A DNA stretch of 64,000 bases from Ariolimax columbianus (GCA_036924085.1 JAVGWX010000001.1:5364181-5428180); one strand, 5' to 3'; positions 10,139 to 21,187 are shown, numbered from the stretch's first letter. Translations and numbers: made by a program. Notes: generated from the letters alone by a model not told the origin.

Positions 10139-11400
10139 CGTACGGGGTTAGTGTTGTCAGCCGTGAGGGAACATAAACGTGCGAGGTTGTCAATCGTGAG
10201 GGGGGGGGGGGGGTAAACGTGCGAGGTTGTCAATCGTGAGGGGGAGGGGGGGGAGGGGGGGGGTAAACGTGCGAGGTTGTCAATCGTGAGGGGGATAAAC
10301 GTGCGAGGTTGTCAATCGTGAGGGGGGATAAACGTGCGAGGTTGTCAATCGTGAGGGGGGGGGGGGGGGGGTAAACGTGCGAGGTTGTCAGCCGTGAGGG
10401 AACATAAACGTGCGAGGTTGTCAATCGTGAGGGGGGGGGGGTAAACGTGCGAGGTTGTCAATCGTGAGGGGGATAAACGTTCGAGGTTGTTAATCGTGAG
10501 GGGGGATAAACGTGCGAGGTTGTCAATCGTTAGGGGGGATAAACGTGCGAGGTTGTCAATCGTGAGGGGGGATAAACGTGCGAGGTTGTCAATCGTGAGG
10601 GGGGATAAACGTGCGAGGTTGTCAGCCGTGAGGGGGGGGGGGGATAAACATACGAGGTTAGTGTTGTCAGCCGTGAGACAGGATAAACGTGCGAGGTTGT
10701 CAATCGTGAGGGGGGATAAACGTACGAGGTTAGTGTTGTCAGCCGTGTGGGAGGATAAACGTGCGAGGTTGTCAATCGTGAGGGGGGATAAACGTGCGAG
10801 GTTGTCAATCGTGAGGGGGATAAACGTGCGAGGTTGTCAGCCGTGAGGGGGGATAAACGTGCGAGGTTAGTGTTGTCAGCCGTGAGGGAACATAAACGTA
10901 CGAGGTTAGTGTTGTCAACCGTGAGAGGGGAAAAAACGTACGAGGTTGTCAATCGTTAGGGGGGACAAACGTGCGAGGTTTTCAGCCGTGACAGAGGGGA
11001 TAAACGTGCGAGGTTGTCAATCGTGAAGGGGGGGTAAACGTGCGAGGTTGTCAATCGTGAGGGGGGATAAACCTGCGAGGTTGTCAATCGTGAGGGGGGG
11101 GGGGGGGATAAACGTGCGAGGGTTTCAATCGTGAGGGGGGATAAACGTGTGAGGTTGTCAGCCGTGAGGGGGGATAAACGTGCGAGGTTAGTGTTGTCAG
11201 CCGTGAGGGAAAATAAACGTACGAGGTTAGTGTTGTCAACCGTGAGAGGGGAAAAACGTACGAGGTTGTCAATCGTGAGGGGGGATAAACGTGCGAGGTT
11301 TTCAGCCGTGACAGAGGGGATAAACGTGCGAGGTTGTCAATCGTGAAGGGGGGTAAACGTGCGAGGTTGTCAATCGTGAGGGGGGATAAACGTGCGAGGT
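10139..11400. repeat. G-run minisatellite of about 32 bp, about 37 units, cut by the gap
   Basis: The unit is ATAAACGTGCGAGGTTGTCA, then ATCGTGA or GCCGTGA, then a run of 3 to 16 G. A minority of units insert TTAGTG before TTGTCAGCC. The G-run length changes from unit to unit. The array runs straight into the N gap, so its true size is unknown. Confidence 0.95.
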
Positions 11401-11500
11401 NNNNNNNNNNNNNNNNNNNNNNNNNNNNNNNNNNNNNNNNNNNNNNNNNNNNNNNNNNNNNNNNNNNNNNNNNNNNNNNNNNNNNNNNNNNNNNNNNNNN
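11401..11500. other. Assembly gap of 100 N
   Basis: Exactly 100 N, a conventional unknown-size gap, located where the G-rich array meets a different repeat. Confidence 0.99.
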
Positions 11501-11640
11501 ATTTACGCACTCTGGTATTGAAATTAGCTCCGATTTACACATTCTGGTGTTGAAATGAGCTCCGATTTTCATATTCTAGTGTTGAAATAAGCTGCGATTT
11601 ACACATTCTGGTTTTGAAATAAGCGGCGATTTACACATTC
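11501..11640. repeat. 32-bp repeat, about 4 units
   Basis: The unit contains ATTTACACATTCTGGTGTTG followed by AAATGAGCTCCG. It starts directly after the gap, so upstream units may be missing. Confidence 0.85.
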
Positions 11641-12074
11641 GTCTGTTGGTTTCTGTCCTGATGCAGCGTGTCATACATATGTGATGTTATGAGAAATCAG
11701 AGCTGGGGAACACGGCGGCAATTATCCGTGTGTATGTGTGCTAGAGTTCTGTATGTTTCATATTTGAAGACGAAGAGTGCTTTTCCCATAATTTATCAAT
11801 AGCGCCGGACTTAACAGCTCAAGGTGGTCACTGAGATCCACAACAGTACATCCAAGAGTCATTGTTCAGGGCCGCTGGTTGAAGTACCTACTCATTGTGT
11901 CTGTGTGTTAGCTCAATGCCACAGTGTTTGCTTGTTGAATTAGTCGCCCCGTGCAGCCATTCTGAAGCTAGGCTATGACCTAGACTTTTGATGGTATTAG
12001 TGTTCATAATTACAGTGCATTTTGCTGGTTGTAATATTAATGTGTTTTGATATATCCAAGTCTTTAGTGCTACA
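11641..12074. other. Unannotated stretch
   Basis: Unique-looking sequence without a recognisable gene or repeat. Confidence 0.4.
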
Positions 12075-12408
12075 AGTCTTTTGTACCCCGCGTCTCAAAG
12101 TCTTGTGTACCCCACGTCTCTAAGTCTTGTGTACCCCACGTCTGTAAGTCTTGTGTACCCAACGTCTCTAAGTCTTTTGAACGTCTTTTGAATGTCTCGC
12201 AGTCTTTTGTACCGCGCGTCTCTAAGTCTTTTGTACCTCTCGTCTCTCAGTCTTTTGAGCCCCACGTCTCTAAATCTTTTGTACCCCGCGTCTCTAAGTC
12301 TTTTGTACTTGTACCTGGCGTCTCTGTCGTTTATACCTCGCGTCTTTAAGTCTTTTCAACCACACGTCTCTAAGTCTTTTGTACTCCCCGTCTCCAAGTC
12401 GTGTGTAC
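12075..12408. repeat. 24-bp minisatellite
   Basis: The unit is CGTCTCTAAGTCTTTTGTAC plus CCCG, with many small indels and substitutions. The frame over it (repeated SLSLLYP) is produced by the repeat. Confidence 0.85.
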
Positions 12409-13326
12409 AAACTGTGCCAGACCTAGGTAACAACGCAAGAAAGTCAGCTATGTAGCTGAACGATTGAAAGTCGTACACATCTATGCTGTTGGTAGCTGTA
12501 CAAACCTTAGCTGTTGATGGTTGTACATGACGATAAAATAAGGACATTTGGGTGTGAAAGGTGGGGCTAGGTTGGAAAAGAAGAGAAGACAACGAAAGGG
12601 AGATAATTGAAGGGGTGACAATGTCATCTTAACATACGGCGTTGCAGTTTAGGAAGGGCAATGCATGGCAGGACTCGGCTGTAAGAAGAGGAAATGTAAA
12701 ACTCGTAATGATCAACATTATAGGTTTCGGTAAAGTGAGAGAGCGGCAGTGGGAATAATAGTGGTACTGATAATCTGATATGAATAGATAGTACAATTAT
12801 AAATGAAGAAGCTGTTGAGAAAGATGACTCGTGAGAGATGACGAAGTTTACAAAATAGTTACTAATGAACACATGCAGTTTTCTTGGTAAAATGATTTCA
12901 GCAAAACATGCAGAATGAAATGGTGCAAGAAGTAGACAGGCACCATGTGAAGCATATCTGAAAGCCACCATGGCCACCAACAATCTGAATACGTTCACAA
13001 GACAAATACTACCAATCACTGTCAACCATTTCACAAACAAGTCACGTCTGCCATCCTTCATGATTTCCTTTCGTCGGATGTCATTCCTCTTCGTGAGTTA
13101 CATCACGAAATATTTCATTTCTCATCTTATGTGCAAAAAAGATATGAAACACGCACACAACAGCAACAAACAACAAACAAAGAAACATACAAGAAGGGCG
13201 ATCTGTCACCAATGTAGGAAAAATACACACAGCAAGGATACCTCAACAGAGAAGACATACGCCATTTATTCTGTTTTGAAACCAGCATCGGCAAAAAATA
13301 TGGTGGATTATGCCAGGATGTTCACA
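12409..13326. other. Unannotated stretch with two overlapping antisense frames
   Basis: A 145-codon frame (12624-13061, minus) and a 125-codon frame (12970-13347, plus) overlap at their ends. Neither shows a known domain. The minus frame is rich in hydrophobic residues and the plus frame in K/T/S/N. They are longer than most chance frames here but have no splice, promoter or homology support. Confidence 0.3.
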
Positions 13327-13532
13327 TCGGGAGCCAAAGTCAGGTAATCTTTCTGCAGTCAAAGCGCTGATCTGCTCGTCGGGAACCAAAGTCAGGTAAT
13401 CTTCCTGCAGTCTAAGCGCTGATCTGCTCGTCGGGAACCAAAGTCAGGTAATCTTTCTGCAGTCTTAGCGCTGATTTGCTCGTCAGGAACCAAAGTCAGG
13501 TAATCTTTCTGCAGTCTAAGCGCTGATCTGCT
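13327..13532. repeat. 52-bp repeat, 4 units
   Basis: The unit contains GGAACCAAAGTCAGGTAATC, TTTCTGCAGTC and TAAGCGCTGATCTGCTCGTC. The units are nearly identical. Confidence 0.9.
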
Positions 13533-13583
13533 GGAGGTTTCTACAATAATAACTGATGCACGAACAAAGGGCCTTGCAATGTA

Positions 13584-13668
13584 CACGGGAACAGTAACAC
13601 ATGTGTACTGGTGTTACAGAGAACAGTAACACATGTGTACTGCTGTTACAGAGAACAGTAACATATGT
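13584..13668. repeat. 32-bp repeat, about 2.5 units
   Basis: GAACAGTAACACATGTGTAC followed by TGGTGTTACAGA is repeated. Confidence 0.8.
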
Positions 13669-13774
13669 TTATCGATGTTTTCACCTCATTAATTTTTTAA
13701 CATGAGCTATGGATTCTCCAATCCATCATATGTTCAGATTTCTACAGAAGAGAGTATAAGCGGATCCTTCAGAA

Positions 13775-13970
13775 TCATCATGTAGCATGTCCCTTACAGA
13801 ACGTCTCTGCCACAATAGTCCATCTGATAGAAACTAGATCTCTTGCCAAATCATCAAACTGATCCAGAGACATGCTGAAGTATTTCTTGGCATCTTGGTG
13901 CCATCGCCTTCTTGGTTTATATGCCTGTCTTGTCCGACACCATAATTCTATTACCATTATTCTCACCAAT
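13775..13970 (-). mobile_element. LINE C-terminal fragment
   Basis: The 63-codon minus frame contains YKPRRRWHQDAKKYFSMSLD, then QFDDLARDLVSIRWTIVAET and FCKGHAT. It matches the end of LINE ORFs of the kind RxRxRW-(D)DI-x-L-A-x-DR-x-W-R. A similar ending occurs at 61985-62095. Only the last part is present, as expected of a 5'-truncated insertion. Confidence 0.55.
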
Positions 13971-14398
13971 CAGAATAACATCTTATAAATATGTAACTAA
14001 AAATAGCTTACCTAAACTATAGAGTAACGTCACCTGGCGTATCCACCGAATAGCCTTCAACACGAGGACCGATATAATATAGCACACCAGATTATGTAAG
14101 AAGACACAAACTACGTAGAGATCATAATCAGAAAGGGGACATGATCAATTGATGCGCACCAAAAACCATCAATAAGTACATCAACAAAAACCCACAGGGG
14201 AAATAAAAACGGCGAATTTAAAAAGAAAATGGGGCTGTGAACGGTACAAGAAGAAATAGTTATATTGAGAGAACATTACGGATGGAAGCCACATCTAGCA
14301 GGAAGTGGAGTGCTGTAATCCGCAGGGAGACATAATAAACTGACGAAGACGATGATGTAGCTGGCGGTTGTTAGAATATATGTGTGATGTGTGTAAGG

Positions 14399-14401
<3 letters not shown>
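13971..14401. other. Unannotated stretch
   Basis: AT-rich sequence with no supported feature. Confidence 0.35.
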
Positions 14402-14446
<45 letters not shown>

Positions 14447-14474
14447 AAGAGAGAAAGAGAGAGAGGGAGAGAAG
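14402..14474. repeat. (GA)n microsatellite
   Basis: A long GA run with GAAAGAAA interruptions. Confidence 0.95.
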
Positions 14475-14534
14475 CAGATACTGAGTAAGTAATACCATGA
14501 GGTAACTCTGTGTTACATTGAAGGCACTTTCAAT

Positions 14535-14860
14535 GCGTTTGCTAGGTATGTCGGTGCCTTGCTAGGACTGCGCCTATTGTATTTGTGGTGCCTTGCTAGG
14601 ACTGCTACCATTATGTCGGTGGTGTCTTGCTAGGACTTGCTACAATTATGTCGGTGGTGTCTTGTTAGGACTTGCTACCATTATGTCGGTGGTGCCTTGC
14701 TAGGACTGCTACCATTATGTCGGTGGTGTCTTGCTAGGACTGCTACCATTATGTCGGTGGTGTCTTGCTAGGACTTGCTACCATTATGTCGGTGGTGTCT
14801 TGCTAGGACTTGCTACCATTATGTCGGTGGTGACTTGCTAGGACTTGCTACAATTATGTC
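14535..14860. repeat. About 34-bp minisatellite, about 9 units
   Basis: The unit contains TTGCTAGGACTTGCTACCAT followed by TATGTCGGTGGTGTC. One T of CTTGCT is variably absent, giving 33- to 35-bp units. Confidence 0.9.
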
Positions 14861-15323
14861 TGGGCACAGAACCTTTGGCCTGAATGACAATTATATATTA
14901 CAATTAAATAAATGGCTGTTTGAAAAAGCCTGCTTTCGCCAAAAACAAGGAGGGTTTAAATTGTAACGAACGGTAAACAAAACACTATGTAATGTACTAT
15001 GCAATGCACCTTGTAATGTACTATGTAATGTAGATTGTTGAAGACACACCAATTTAAGAGTCTTTACCTCATTCTGTTTGCTTGAAGATAACACCAGTTT
15101 CCTCCCTTGTTACATGCCCTTCCTTGTTTACTCTGGGAAAGACCCCATTCTGGCGCTCTCCGACCTCGTCACAATGTAACTCCAAGATCCACCAACATCT
15201 GATACCAGTTGAGCGACATCTCAATCGAAACTACATTGGAGTGCTACATTTCGATGTTTGTTCGAAATGTCTAGATTTTAAATTGCCATGAGCTTCCATA
15301 CTCTCTAAAGCTAGTTTTAAAAT
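14861..15323. other. Unannotated stretch
   Basis: A short ATGTAATGTACTATG-type repetition lies at about 14980-15035. No gene is recognised. Confidence 0.35.
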
Positions 15324-15403
15324 AAGTGAATGCTACCTTCCAATTCAGTATTACAATAAGAAAAAGTGAATGCTACCTTCCAATTCAGTATTACAATAAG
15401 AAA
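15324..15403. repeat. 40-bp tandem duplication
   Basis: Two perfect copies of a unit beginning AAGTGAATGCTACCTTCCAA. Confidence 0.95.
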
Positions 15404-15684
15404 AAGTTAGAGAAGCTACGACATGTTATTTAGCTTACCTACCTCACCGTCTACTTATTTCAGTTGCTAGCTGTTTCAGTCATTGTCTGTTTCCGACATT
15501 TGGAGACAAGTGATAGCATCTTCACTTACATACTAATATATTTATTTTATGACCAGTATTTTCCGTATCTTCGGAAACAATCGAGTATCTTTACATGCAA
15601 AGGTTGCCTTGATTGAGAGTTCTCCAAAGCTCCTAGCTTAGTTTGAAGGTTCATGTCCGTGGGCCAGTATTCAGTAAGCAGATG

Positions 15685-15735
15685 CCAAAGCATATGTCAG
15701 TCTTATAGCATATGTCAGTCTTATAGCATATGTCT
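15685..15735. repeat. 18-bp repeat, 3 units
   Basis: The unit is CATATGTCAGTCTTATAG. Confidence 0.85.
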
Positions 15736-15802
15736 GGCTGTCTGTTCCGCTTGTCAGCACCTACACATGTGTAGAAGGGCCAGTTGTAATTTGTATACGG
15801 GG

Positions 15803-17267
15803 TGTTTCTTCTTCTTCTTCTTCGTACGCTGTTAGACGTCAACTTGAATTTGTTCGAAGAAAGCAGCTGTCATCCTGAGGCTGTCGACACTGCCATAGAG
15901 TTTGTCTAGTGTTGACACTGGTGATGGCCACATGTGCTTTCTCTGGTCCTCGTATGTCGGGAAATTTTGCAGCAGATGTTCAGCGGTCATTTTCCCAGTA
16001 CCACAGGTGCATTCGCCAGTAGCACTTATCTTCGGTTTATTGAATAGATGGTACCTCAGTCTATTGTGACCTGTGCGGAGTCTGAAGACCATGACCTGCT
16101 CTCTTCTGTTCAACTGGTAATAGGCATCATTTTTTGTGTAGCCAGTATGTTGTGTTTCCCATTTGGCAATGTATCTGGCCCTAATAAACCTTTTGGACTC
16201 TTCGTAGGTCACACTAGTATCTGGTTGTGGTAATCTTGCACCTTCTTTTGCCAGTCTGTCTGCCTCCTCGTTGCCTAGGACGTTACAGTGGGATGGAACT
16301 CACTGTACATTTACTCTTTTTGGTGCGGACTGCTGGCATAGTTGACAGACTACTGCTCTTTAATTATTGTTCAGTATTTTTCTGGCTTTTTAGCGCTGTA
16401 ACTACGGCAAGGGCATCAGTAAACAGGACTATCTGGCTTTCATTGCTTTCGCCTGTCAGCATTGCTTTTACTGCAGCCTTCAGTGCCTCTGCCTCCGCTC
16501 TGAAATTTGCTTGAGAATTTTCCAGTTGCCACTGACAGGGTATGTTTCTACCATTTGTTAGGCTCAGGAATACCCCTCCCCCTCCATTCTGTGTTGTGTT
16601 TGTTACAGAGCCGTCGGTATATGCATGGGTCCAGTCCATTCTTGGGTAGTTTTCCCCTATGTGCCTCAGGGTTATGTCTCTTCTTTTTTTTGTCTGGCTG
16701 TTCTTGTTTCCAATACCTGGTATATTTTCTACCACCTCTAGAATGATATGCTGCTTCCATGTGGATTTGCGTACAGTAGGGATGGGCTTTGGTGTTGTTT
16801 TGGTGTTCATAGGGTCTTCGCTCATCTTTGCTTTGGCTATTTCTGCAAAGTTTCTCCGCTTTAGTTTCCCTTTTCCAAATCTATTTAGTCTCTGATGCAT
16901 TGGATGGTCTCTTAGTCTTCTTAGTTTCTCTGCTTGCTGCTGGGTTCTGCTGTCTCTTCTGTCGGTCATGGATTGCAGATTTGTAATCTTTTCAAGTTCT
17001 GCAATTGGCGTTGACTTCATGGCTCCTGTAATAACTCTCATGGCTTGGTTTTGAAGTTTGCTAATTTTATCAAAGTTCGCCATTGCTGCTGTTGTCCATG
17101 CCGCAATGCCATACTCGAGAACTGGTCTCATTCTTCCAGTGTACAGTTTCTTGAGTATTCTATCATCTGCTCCCCAGCTTGTGCCAGCAAGTTTCATCAT
17201 GATTGCCATTCTTTGTCTTGCTCTCTCTCGATCTGACTTTTCTATGTCATGCGCCGATCAAATGTGA
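15803..17267 (-). mobile_element. RNase H LINE, 5'-truncated copy 1
   Basis: The minus frame 17209-16364 (281 codons) starts in the RT thumb/connection (ILKKLYTGRMRPVLEYGIAA, NQAMRVITGAMKSTPIAELE). It passes KMSEDPMNTKTTPKPIPTVR and enters RNase H: HAYTDGSVTNTTQNGGGGVF (first Asp), FRAEAEALKAAV (Glu), IVLFTDALAVVTALKSQ (second Asp). A frameshift near 16366 and a stop near 16300 follow. The rest (VPSHCNVLGNEEADRLAKEG, then frame 16212-15832 with FRLRTGHNRLRYHLFNKPKI and CTCGTGKMTAEHLLQ) is the RNase H end and a C-terminal CxC...H motif. It ends in a GAA tail (TTCTTCTTCTTC on plus, from about 15809). ATACGGGG occurs at both edges (15795-15802 and 17268-17275), a candidate target-site duplication. 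Non-functional; closest in plan to I-clade elements. Confidence 0.88.
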
Positions 17268-17329
17268 ATACGGGGCTTTTGAGGCTGTTATGTCCCATTG
17301 TCGGGCAGAATAGGGTCATATGCACCGCT

Positions 17330-17480
17330 TAGGGAATGGCGTGGGCTAGTGGTTAAGTGACACCGAAGCTGCTGGGTTCGCTCGCTCCCCATCTCTGCAC
17401 CGGCCGTTACCCCGGAACAGCAAACCCTCAGAAAATGCCAGAGGAAGCATACCTTTGCATAAAATGTATGCCAAAGTGGG
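17330..17480 (+). mobile_element. tRNA-like SINE head
   Basis: GCGTGGGCTAGTGGTTAAGT (17339-17358) is a good A-box region. CTGGGTTCGCTCGCTCCCC (17372-17390) is a B box. A Ser/Leu-like tRNA ancestor is possible but not proven. No cloverleaf is intact. Confidence 0.6.
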
Positions 17481-17564
17481 ATGCACTGGGCCGACAGGCG
17501 CAAAATGAAAGTAACATATTATGACATTTAGAATTTAGAATATACAGAGAAAAGCTACTGACCT

Positions 17565-17725
17565 CGCTCTTCTGACTGAGAGGTTTTGGCTTCTAACTGA
17601 GCGTTTTGAGCAGTTGACTGGGCGGTTAGGGCTTGTGACTTGCATGTTTGGGTTTCTGACTGAGAGGTTTGGGTTTCTGACTGAGCCATTTGAGATTCCG
17701 ACCAAGCGGTTTGGACGTCGGATCA
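17565..17725. repeat. Degenerate 21-bp minisatellite
   Basis: Units are related to TTTCTGACTGAGAGGTTTGGG, about seven of them and strongly diverged. Confidence 0.7.
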
Positions 17726-17760
17726 AGTGGACATGCGTTTACACCTCACTAAGGCAAATG

Positions 17761-17819
17761 TTTTATTTATTAATTTATCGTAGGTTTTTATTTTATCTCC
17801 GATAAATTAATAAATAAAA
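17761..17819. repeat. Perfect inverted repeat, 20-nt arms, 19-nt loop
   Basis: TTTTATTTATTAATTTATCG at 17761-17780 is the exact reverse complement of 17800-17819. The spacer 17781-17799 is T-rich. It could form an AT-rich hairpin or cruciform. Confidence 0.95.
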
Positions 17820-17954
17820 ACGTAGCCTGCAAAGTGCCTTTCGACTGCAGGCACAAGCGGCGTTTATTCCTCAGTCATGCAAATGTTCTCAGTGGACTTC
17901 AGCAATGAGAATAAATGCTAAGATAGTACAGGTTGCGGCTGTTGTGTTCTCTGT

Positions 17955-18240
17955 TCAAGGACAAGTTACCCGAGATAAGCAAGGGACAAGTTACCCGAGA
18001 TAAGCAAGGGACAAGTTACCTAAGATTAGCAAGGGACGTAATACCGAGCAGAAGTTGTAAAGAACGGGCAAGTTTGATACCGAGCAGAAGATGTAAAGAA
18101 CGTGCAAGTTTGATACCGAGCAGAAGATGTAAAGAACGGACAAGTTACCAGAGATAAGCAAATGACAAGTTATCCGAGATAAGCAAGAGACAAGTTACCG
18201 TTGATCAGCAATGGACGTGATACCGAACAGCAGACAAAAA
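17955..18240. repeat. Mixed 24-bp and 37-bp tandem repeats
   Basis: GGACAAGTTACCCGAGATAA plus GCAA (24 bp) flanks on both sides a block of about 37-bp units containing GATACCGAGCAGAAGATGTA plus AAGAACG and CAAGTTT. The two unit types share CAAGTT. Confidence 0.85.
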
Positions 18241-18639
18241 GAGACGAGAAATACTTACAGTGGTAAGGCTAAAACTCGCCAATTATTTTACTCGACGCTT
18301 GTCTTGTTTCAGCAGTAGCTTCACACGATGTAACTTAATCTTTGGGTCCGTGAGAGGACGCAGACATTCATGTAAATCGTGCATTCACTGTCTCTGTGTG
18401 GCCTTTCAAATGGAGCTCCCTGAAGCCCTGGGTTCATTTCTGATGCAGTTCCTTGGGAGCACATTCTGTGTCTGTTAGCTTGAACACGCCATGTCGGATG
18501 AACCAGCCGGAATGTAAATGTGTGCTTCTATCCAGTACTTCGGGGAACAGTGCTGCTCTTTTTAAGTACATGTTCGCTAAATTTCACTCACTCTTTATTT
18601 ATTTCACTCTTTTTTTCTCGCCCTCCACACACACTAAAA
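18241..18639. other. Unannotated stretch
   Basis: No supported gene. A cysteine-bearing frame at about 18476-18570 (TPCRMNQPECKC) was considered and not accepted. Confidence 0.35.
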
Positions 18640-18721
18640 CACACTTACTTTCTCTGTTTTGTCTTTTTCTCTTTCTCTGTTTTCTCTCTTTCTTCTCTCA
18701 TCACTCTTCTCTCTCTCTCTT

Positions 18722-18757
<36 letters not shown>
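18640..18757. repeat. CT-rich low-complexity tract
   Basis: TTTCTCT and CTCTCTCT runs, ending in a (CT)n block at 18713-18757. Confidence 0.9.
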
Positions 18758-19175
18758 TCTCTCCCGCTACTCCACGGTAACAACTAACTCTTAGTAAATG
18801 AAGTCTTCTCCGTTCCATGTTCACCATTATCATAGTCTGCTATCTATACACCATCCCAGCAGTCAATCCATCCGTGCCTCTGTTGTAATCAATAGGTATA
18901 TAATTTCGCTTCACTCACCCAGTATTTCTTTCTTCCCTGTTAGCTAGTAACTTGAGCATGTGAATGATATCTGCCACCTGACTGATCTTCCTCTGAACTC
19001 TTTCTGTCAATCCCTCTATCCAAATTGTATTTTCTGCTAACATATTCACTTGACGTCCTCGTGGGCTGTTGCCCTCGTGTTTGCTCATTCAACCATTATG
19101 TCACACCCTCATACGCTCGCTTGCAAAGTCGCCAATCCTCACACTACTCACATACTCTTCTATATTTGATGACAG

Positions 19176-19258
19176 CTGTCAAAATGATGTCCGCATGGCC
19201 TGGACGAACGTGCTGTGACCTGGCCCGTGGCAAGGACTGCAGGAAGAAATGCAATTTG
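19176..19258 (+). CDS. Candidate host exon with CC-x(3-8)-C-x3-C motif (RECK-like)
   Basis: A pyrimidine-rich stretch ends in GATGACAG (19168-19175), a plausible acceptor. The exon then reads VKMMSAWPGRTCCDLARGKD followed by CRKKCNL. It stops at a strong donor, TTG|GTGAGT, at 19259. With 2 + 81 nt, the exon enters in phase 2 and leaves on a codon boundary. The spacing CC-DLARGKD-C-RKK-C resembles the N-terminal cysteine-knot repeats of RECK (for example CC-x7-C-x3-C). RECK is a GPI-anchored, secreted-side regulator of metalloproteases and Wnt7 signalling. The match is one short motif recalled from the family, so the identification is tentative. The donor opens directly onto a 597-bp minisatellite, which would lie in the intron. 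Confidence 0.4.
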
Positions 19259-19856
19259 GTGAGTTGTGTTTTTAGTGCTGTCGTTATCTTATAGATCTAT
19301 TGTTTCTTCTGTGTTTTTGGTGCTGTCGTTATCTTATAGAACTATTGTTTCTTGTTGTGTCTGTGTTTTTGGTGCTGTCGTTATCTTATAGAACTCTTGT
19401 TTCTTGTTGTGTCTGTGTTTTTGGTGCTGTCGTTATCTTATAGAACTATTGTTTCTTGTTGTGTCTGTGTTTTTGGTGCTGTCGTTATCTTATAGAACTC
19501 TTGTTTCTTGTTGTGTCTGTGTTTTTGGTGCTGTCGTTATCTTATAGAACTCTTGTTTCTTGTTGTGTCTGTGTTTTTAGTGCTGTCGTTATCTTATAGA
19601 ACTATTGTTTCTTCTGTGTTTTTGGTGCTGTCGTTATCTTATAGAACTATTGTTTCTTGTTGTGTCTGTGTTTTTGGTGCTGTCGTTATCTTATAGAACT
19701 ATTGTTTCTTGTTGTGTCTGTGTTTTTGGTGCTGTCGTTATCTTATAGAACTCTTGTTTCTTGTTGTGTCTGTGTTTTTGGTGCTGTCGTTATCTTATAG
19801 AACTCTTGTTTCTTCTGTGTTTTTGGTGCTGTCGTTATTTTATAGAACTCTTGTTT
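19259..19856. repeat. 52-bp minisatellite with 40-bp variants, about 12 units
   Basis: The unit contains TTTTTGGTGCTGTCGTTATC, then TTATAGAACTCTTGTTTCTT and GTTGTGTCTGTG. In 40-bp variants the GTTGTGT segment is lost. The first unit overlaps the candidate exon's donor region. Confidence 0.92.
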
Positions 19857-20260
19857 TTTTTCTCGTCATCTCTTTTTCTTTCTCTCTCTCTCTCTGTCTT
19901 TTTTCTATGTTTCTTTCTCTCTCTCCTTCTCTCTGTCTCTTTATATATCTCTTTATCTGTCTTGCTCTCCCTCTCTCTTTCTTTTTTCTATGTTTCTTTC
20001 TCTCTCTCTCTCGTTTTTCTGTCTTTTAATATGTCTCTTTATCTGTCTCTTTCTACCTCTCTCGCTCTCTGTCTTTTTTCTATGTTTCTTTCTTTCTCTC
20101 TTCTTCTCTCTGTCTCTTTATATGTCTCTTTATATGTCTCCCTCTCTCTCTCTCTCTGTCTTTTTTCTATGTTTCTATCTCTCTCTCTCTTTATTTCTGT
20201 CTCCTTATATGTCTCTTTATCTGTCTCCCTCTCTTTCTCTCTCTCTCTCTGTCTCTCGTC

Positions 20261-20326
<66 letters not shown>

Positions 20327-20328
20327 CT
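19857..20328. repeat. CT-rich tract with TTTTTCTATGTTTCT phrases, ending in (TA)n
   Basis: Long CTCTCT runs are punctuated about every 70-90 bp by TCTTTTTTCTATGTTTCT and TATATGTCTCTTTAT. The tract closes with (CT)n and (TA)n at 20270-20328. The long frames here are low-complexity artefacts. Confidence 0.9.
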
Positions 20329-20694
20329 TGTTCTGCCTTTTGGCTTCTTCCATATTTTCAGCCGCCAAAGAGTTAGCGCGACCCATATCAGGAACAAAAA
20401 AAATAGTAACACTGTAACCTGCCAGGAAGGCCGTAAGAGTCGACTGAGGAGGGCTGTGCATGGGGGTTGGCTACCTTATCTTGTAGACCTTTTAAGCCAC
20501 AGAAACTTCCAGAGATATGTAGACGTATCAACATATAAAGACTTTGTTTGAATTTGTTAAAACATATACTACACCGGGGGTTGAAACGGCTTTGATTGAT
20601 TTGATGGATTTGATTTCATTTATTGATTCGGTTGATTGATTGATTGATTGATATTTTAGGTACATATTTCGTTCTCTATACTTTATTTGGCTTG
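20329..20694. other. Unannotated stretch with (TTGA)n
   Basis: A GATTGATTGATTGATTGAT microsatellite lies at about 20633-20652. Nothing else is recognised. Confidence 0.5.
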
Positions 20695-21000
20695 GCTTGC
20701 CTTCGTTCGTTCTCAATCTCCCGCTACCAAACCCTAAAAGGGCTTAAGTAGCAGAATGTAGTCCAGAGAACGGAATGCGTTGTGTCGTAGTTTACAGCTT
20801 GCCTGCGATATTCGCACATTTCGGTCCAACACATCCGACTTTAGCAAGCATTTGTTTAGTACCGGGTTAACATTCCCTCTTCGATCCCTTCTCCTTAGCC
20901 AGTCTGCCCTGCTGCAGCCTGTTATCCAGGATCACCGAGTGGAGGTGTAGAAGGGTCGTGGCAGCTCTTTCGCTGACCCTGACGCTAGCAGTCAGCTGCT
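20695..21000 (-). mobile_element. Dispersed GAA-tailed repeat, copy 4
   Basis: The reverse complement reads CAGCTGACTGCTAGCGTCAG (one unit of the 33-bp repeat) and GACCCTTCTACACCTCCAC. Then GGTGATCCTGGATAACAGGC, AAGGAGAAGGGATCGAAGAG, CGGATGTGTTGGACCGAAA, AACTACGACACAACGCATTC and TTTGGTAGCGGGAGATTGAG follow. It has a full set of blocks but no array and little GAA tail, so it is close to an ancestral form. Confidence 0.8.
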
Positions 21001-21187
21001 CAGCATCTTGATCCCTATACTTTATTTAATTTGGTCACTCCTTTTATTCAATAGGATGTAATGGTTTATTTTCTTACTTGTGGCGTAAATTGTCTACGCA
21101 AGAAGGTAGCAGGCGTTGTGAGCAGCATTTCCTTAGTCCCCTCTTGTAACATGTCTGACAGGTTCCCACTGTTCTTTCCCATTCCGC
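21001..21187. other. Unannotated stretch
   Basis: No feature recognised. Confidence 0.35.

Noticed and set aside
18453..18600. Second RECK-like exon (TPCRMNQPECKCVLL)
   Set aside because: Cysteine spacing does not fit the family and no splice sites frame it.
19761..20417. 218-codon Leu/Ser/Phe-rich frame, possible membrane protein
   Set aside because: It is read entirely from CT-rich low-complexity DNA and the 52-bp array.
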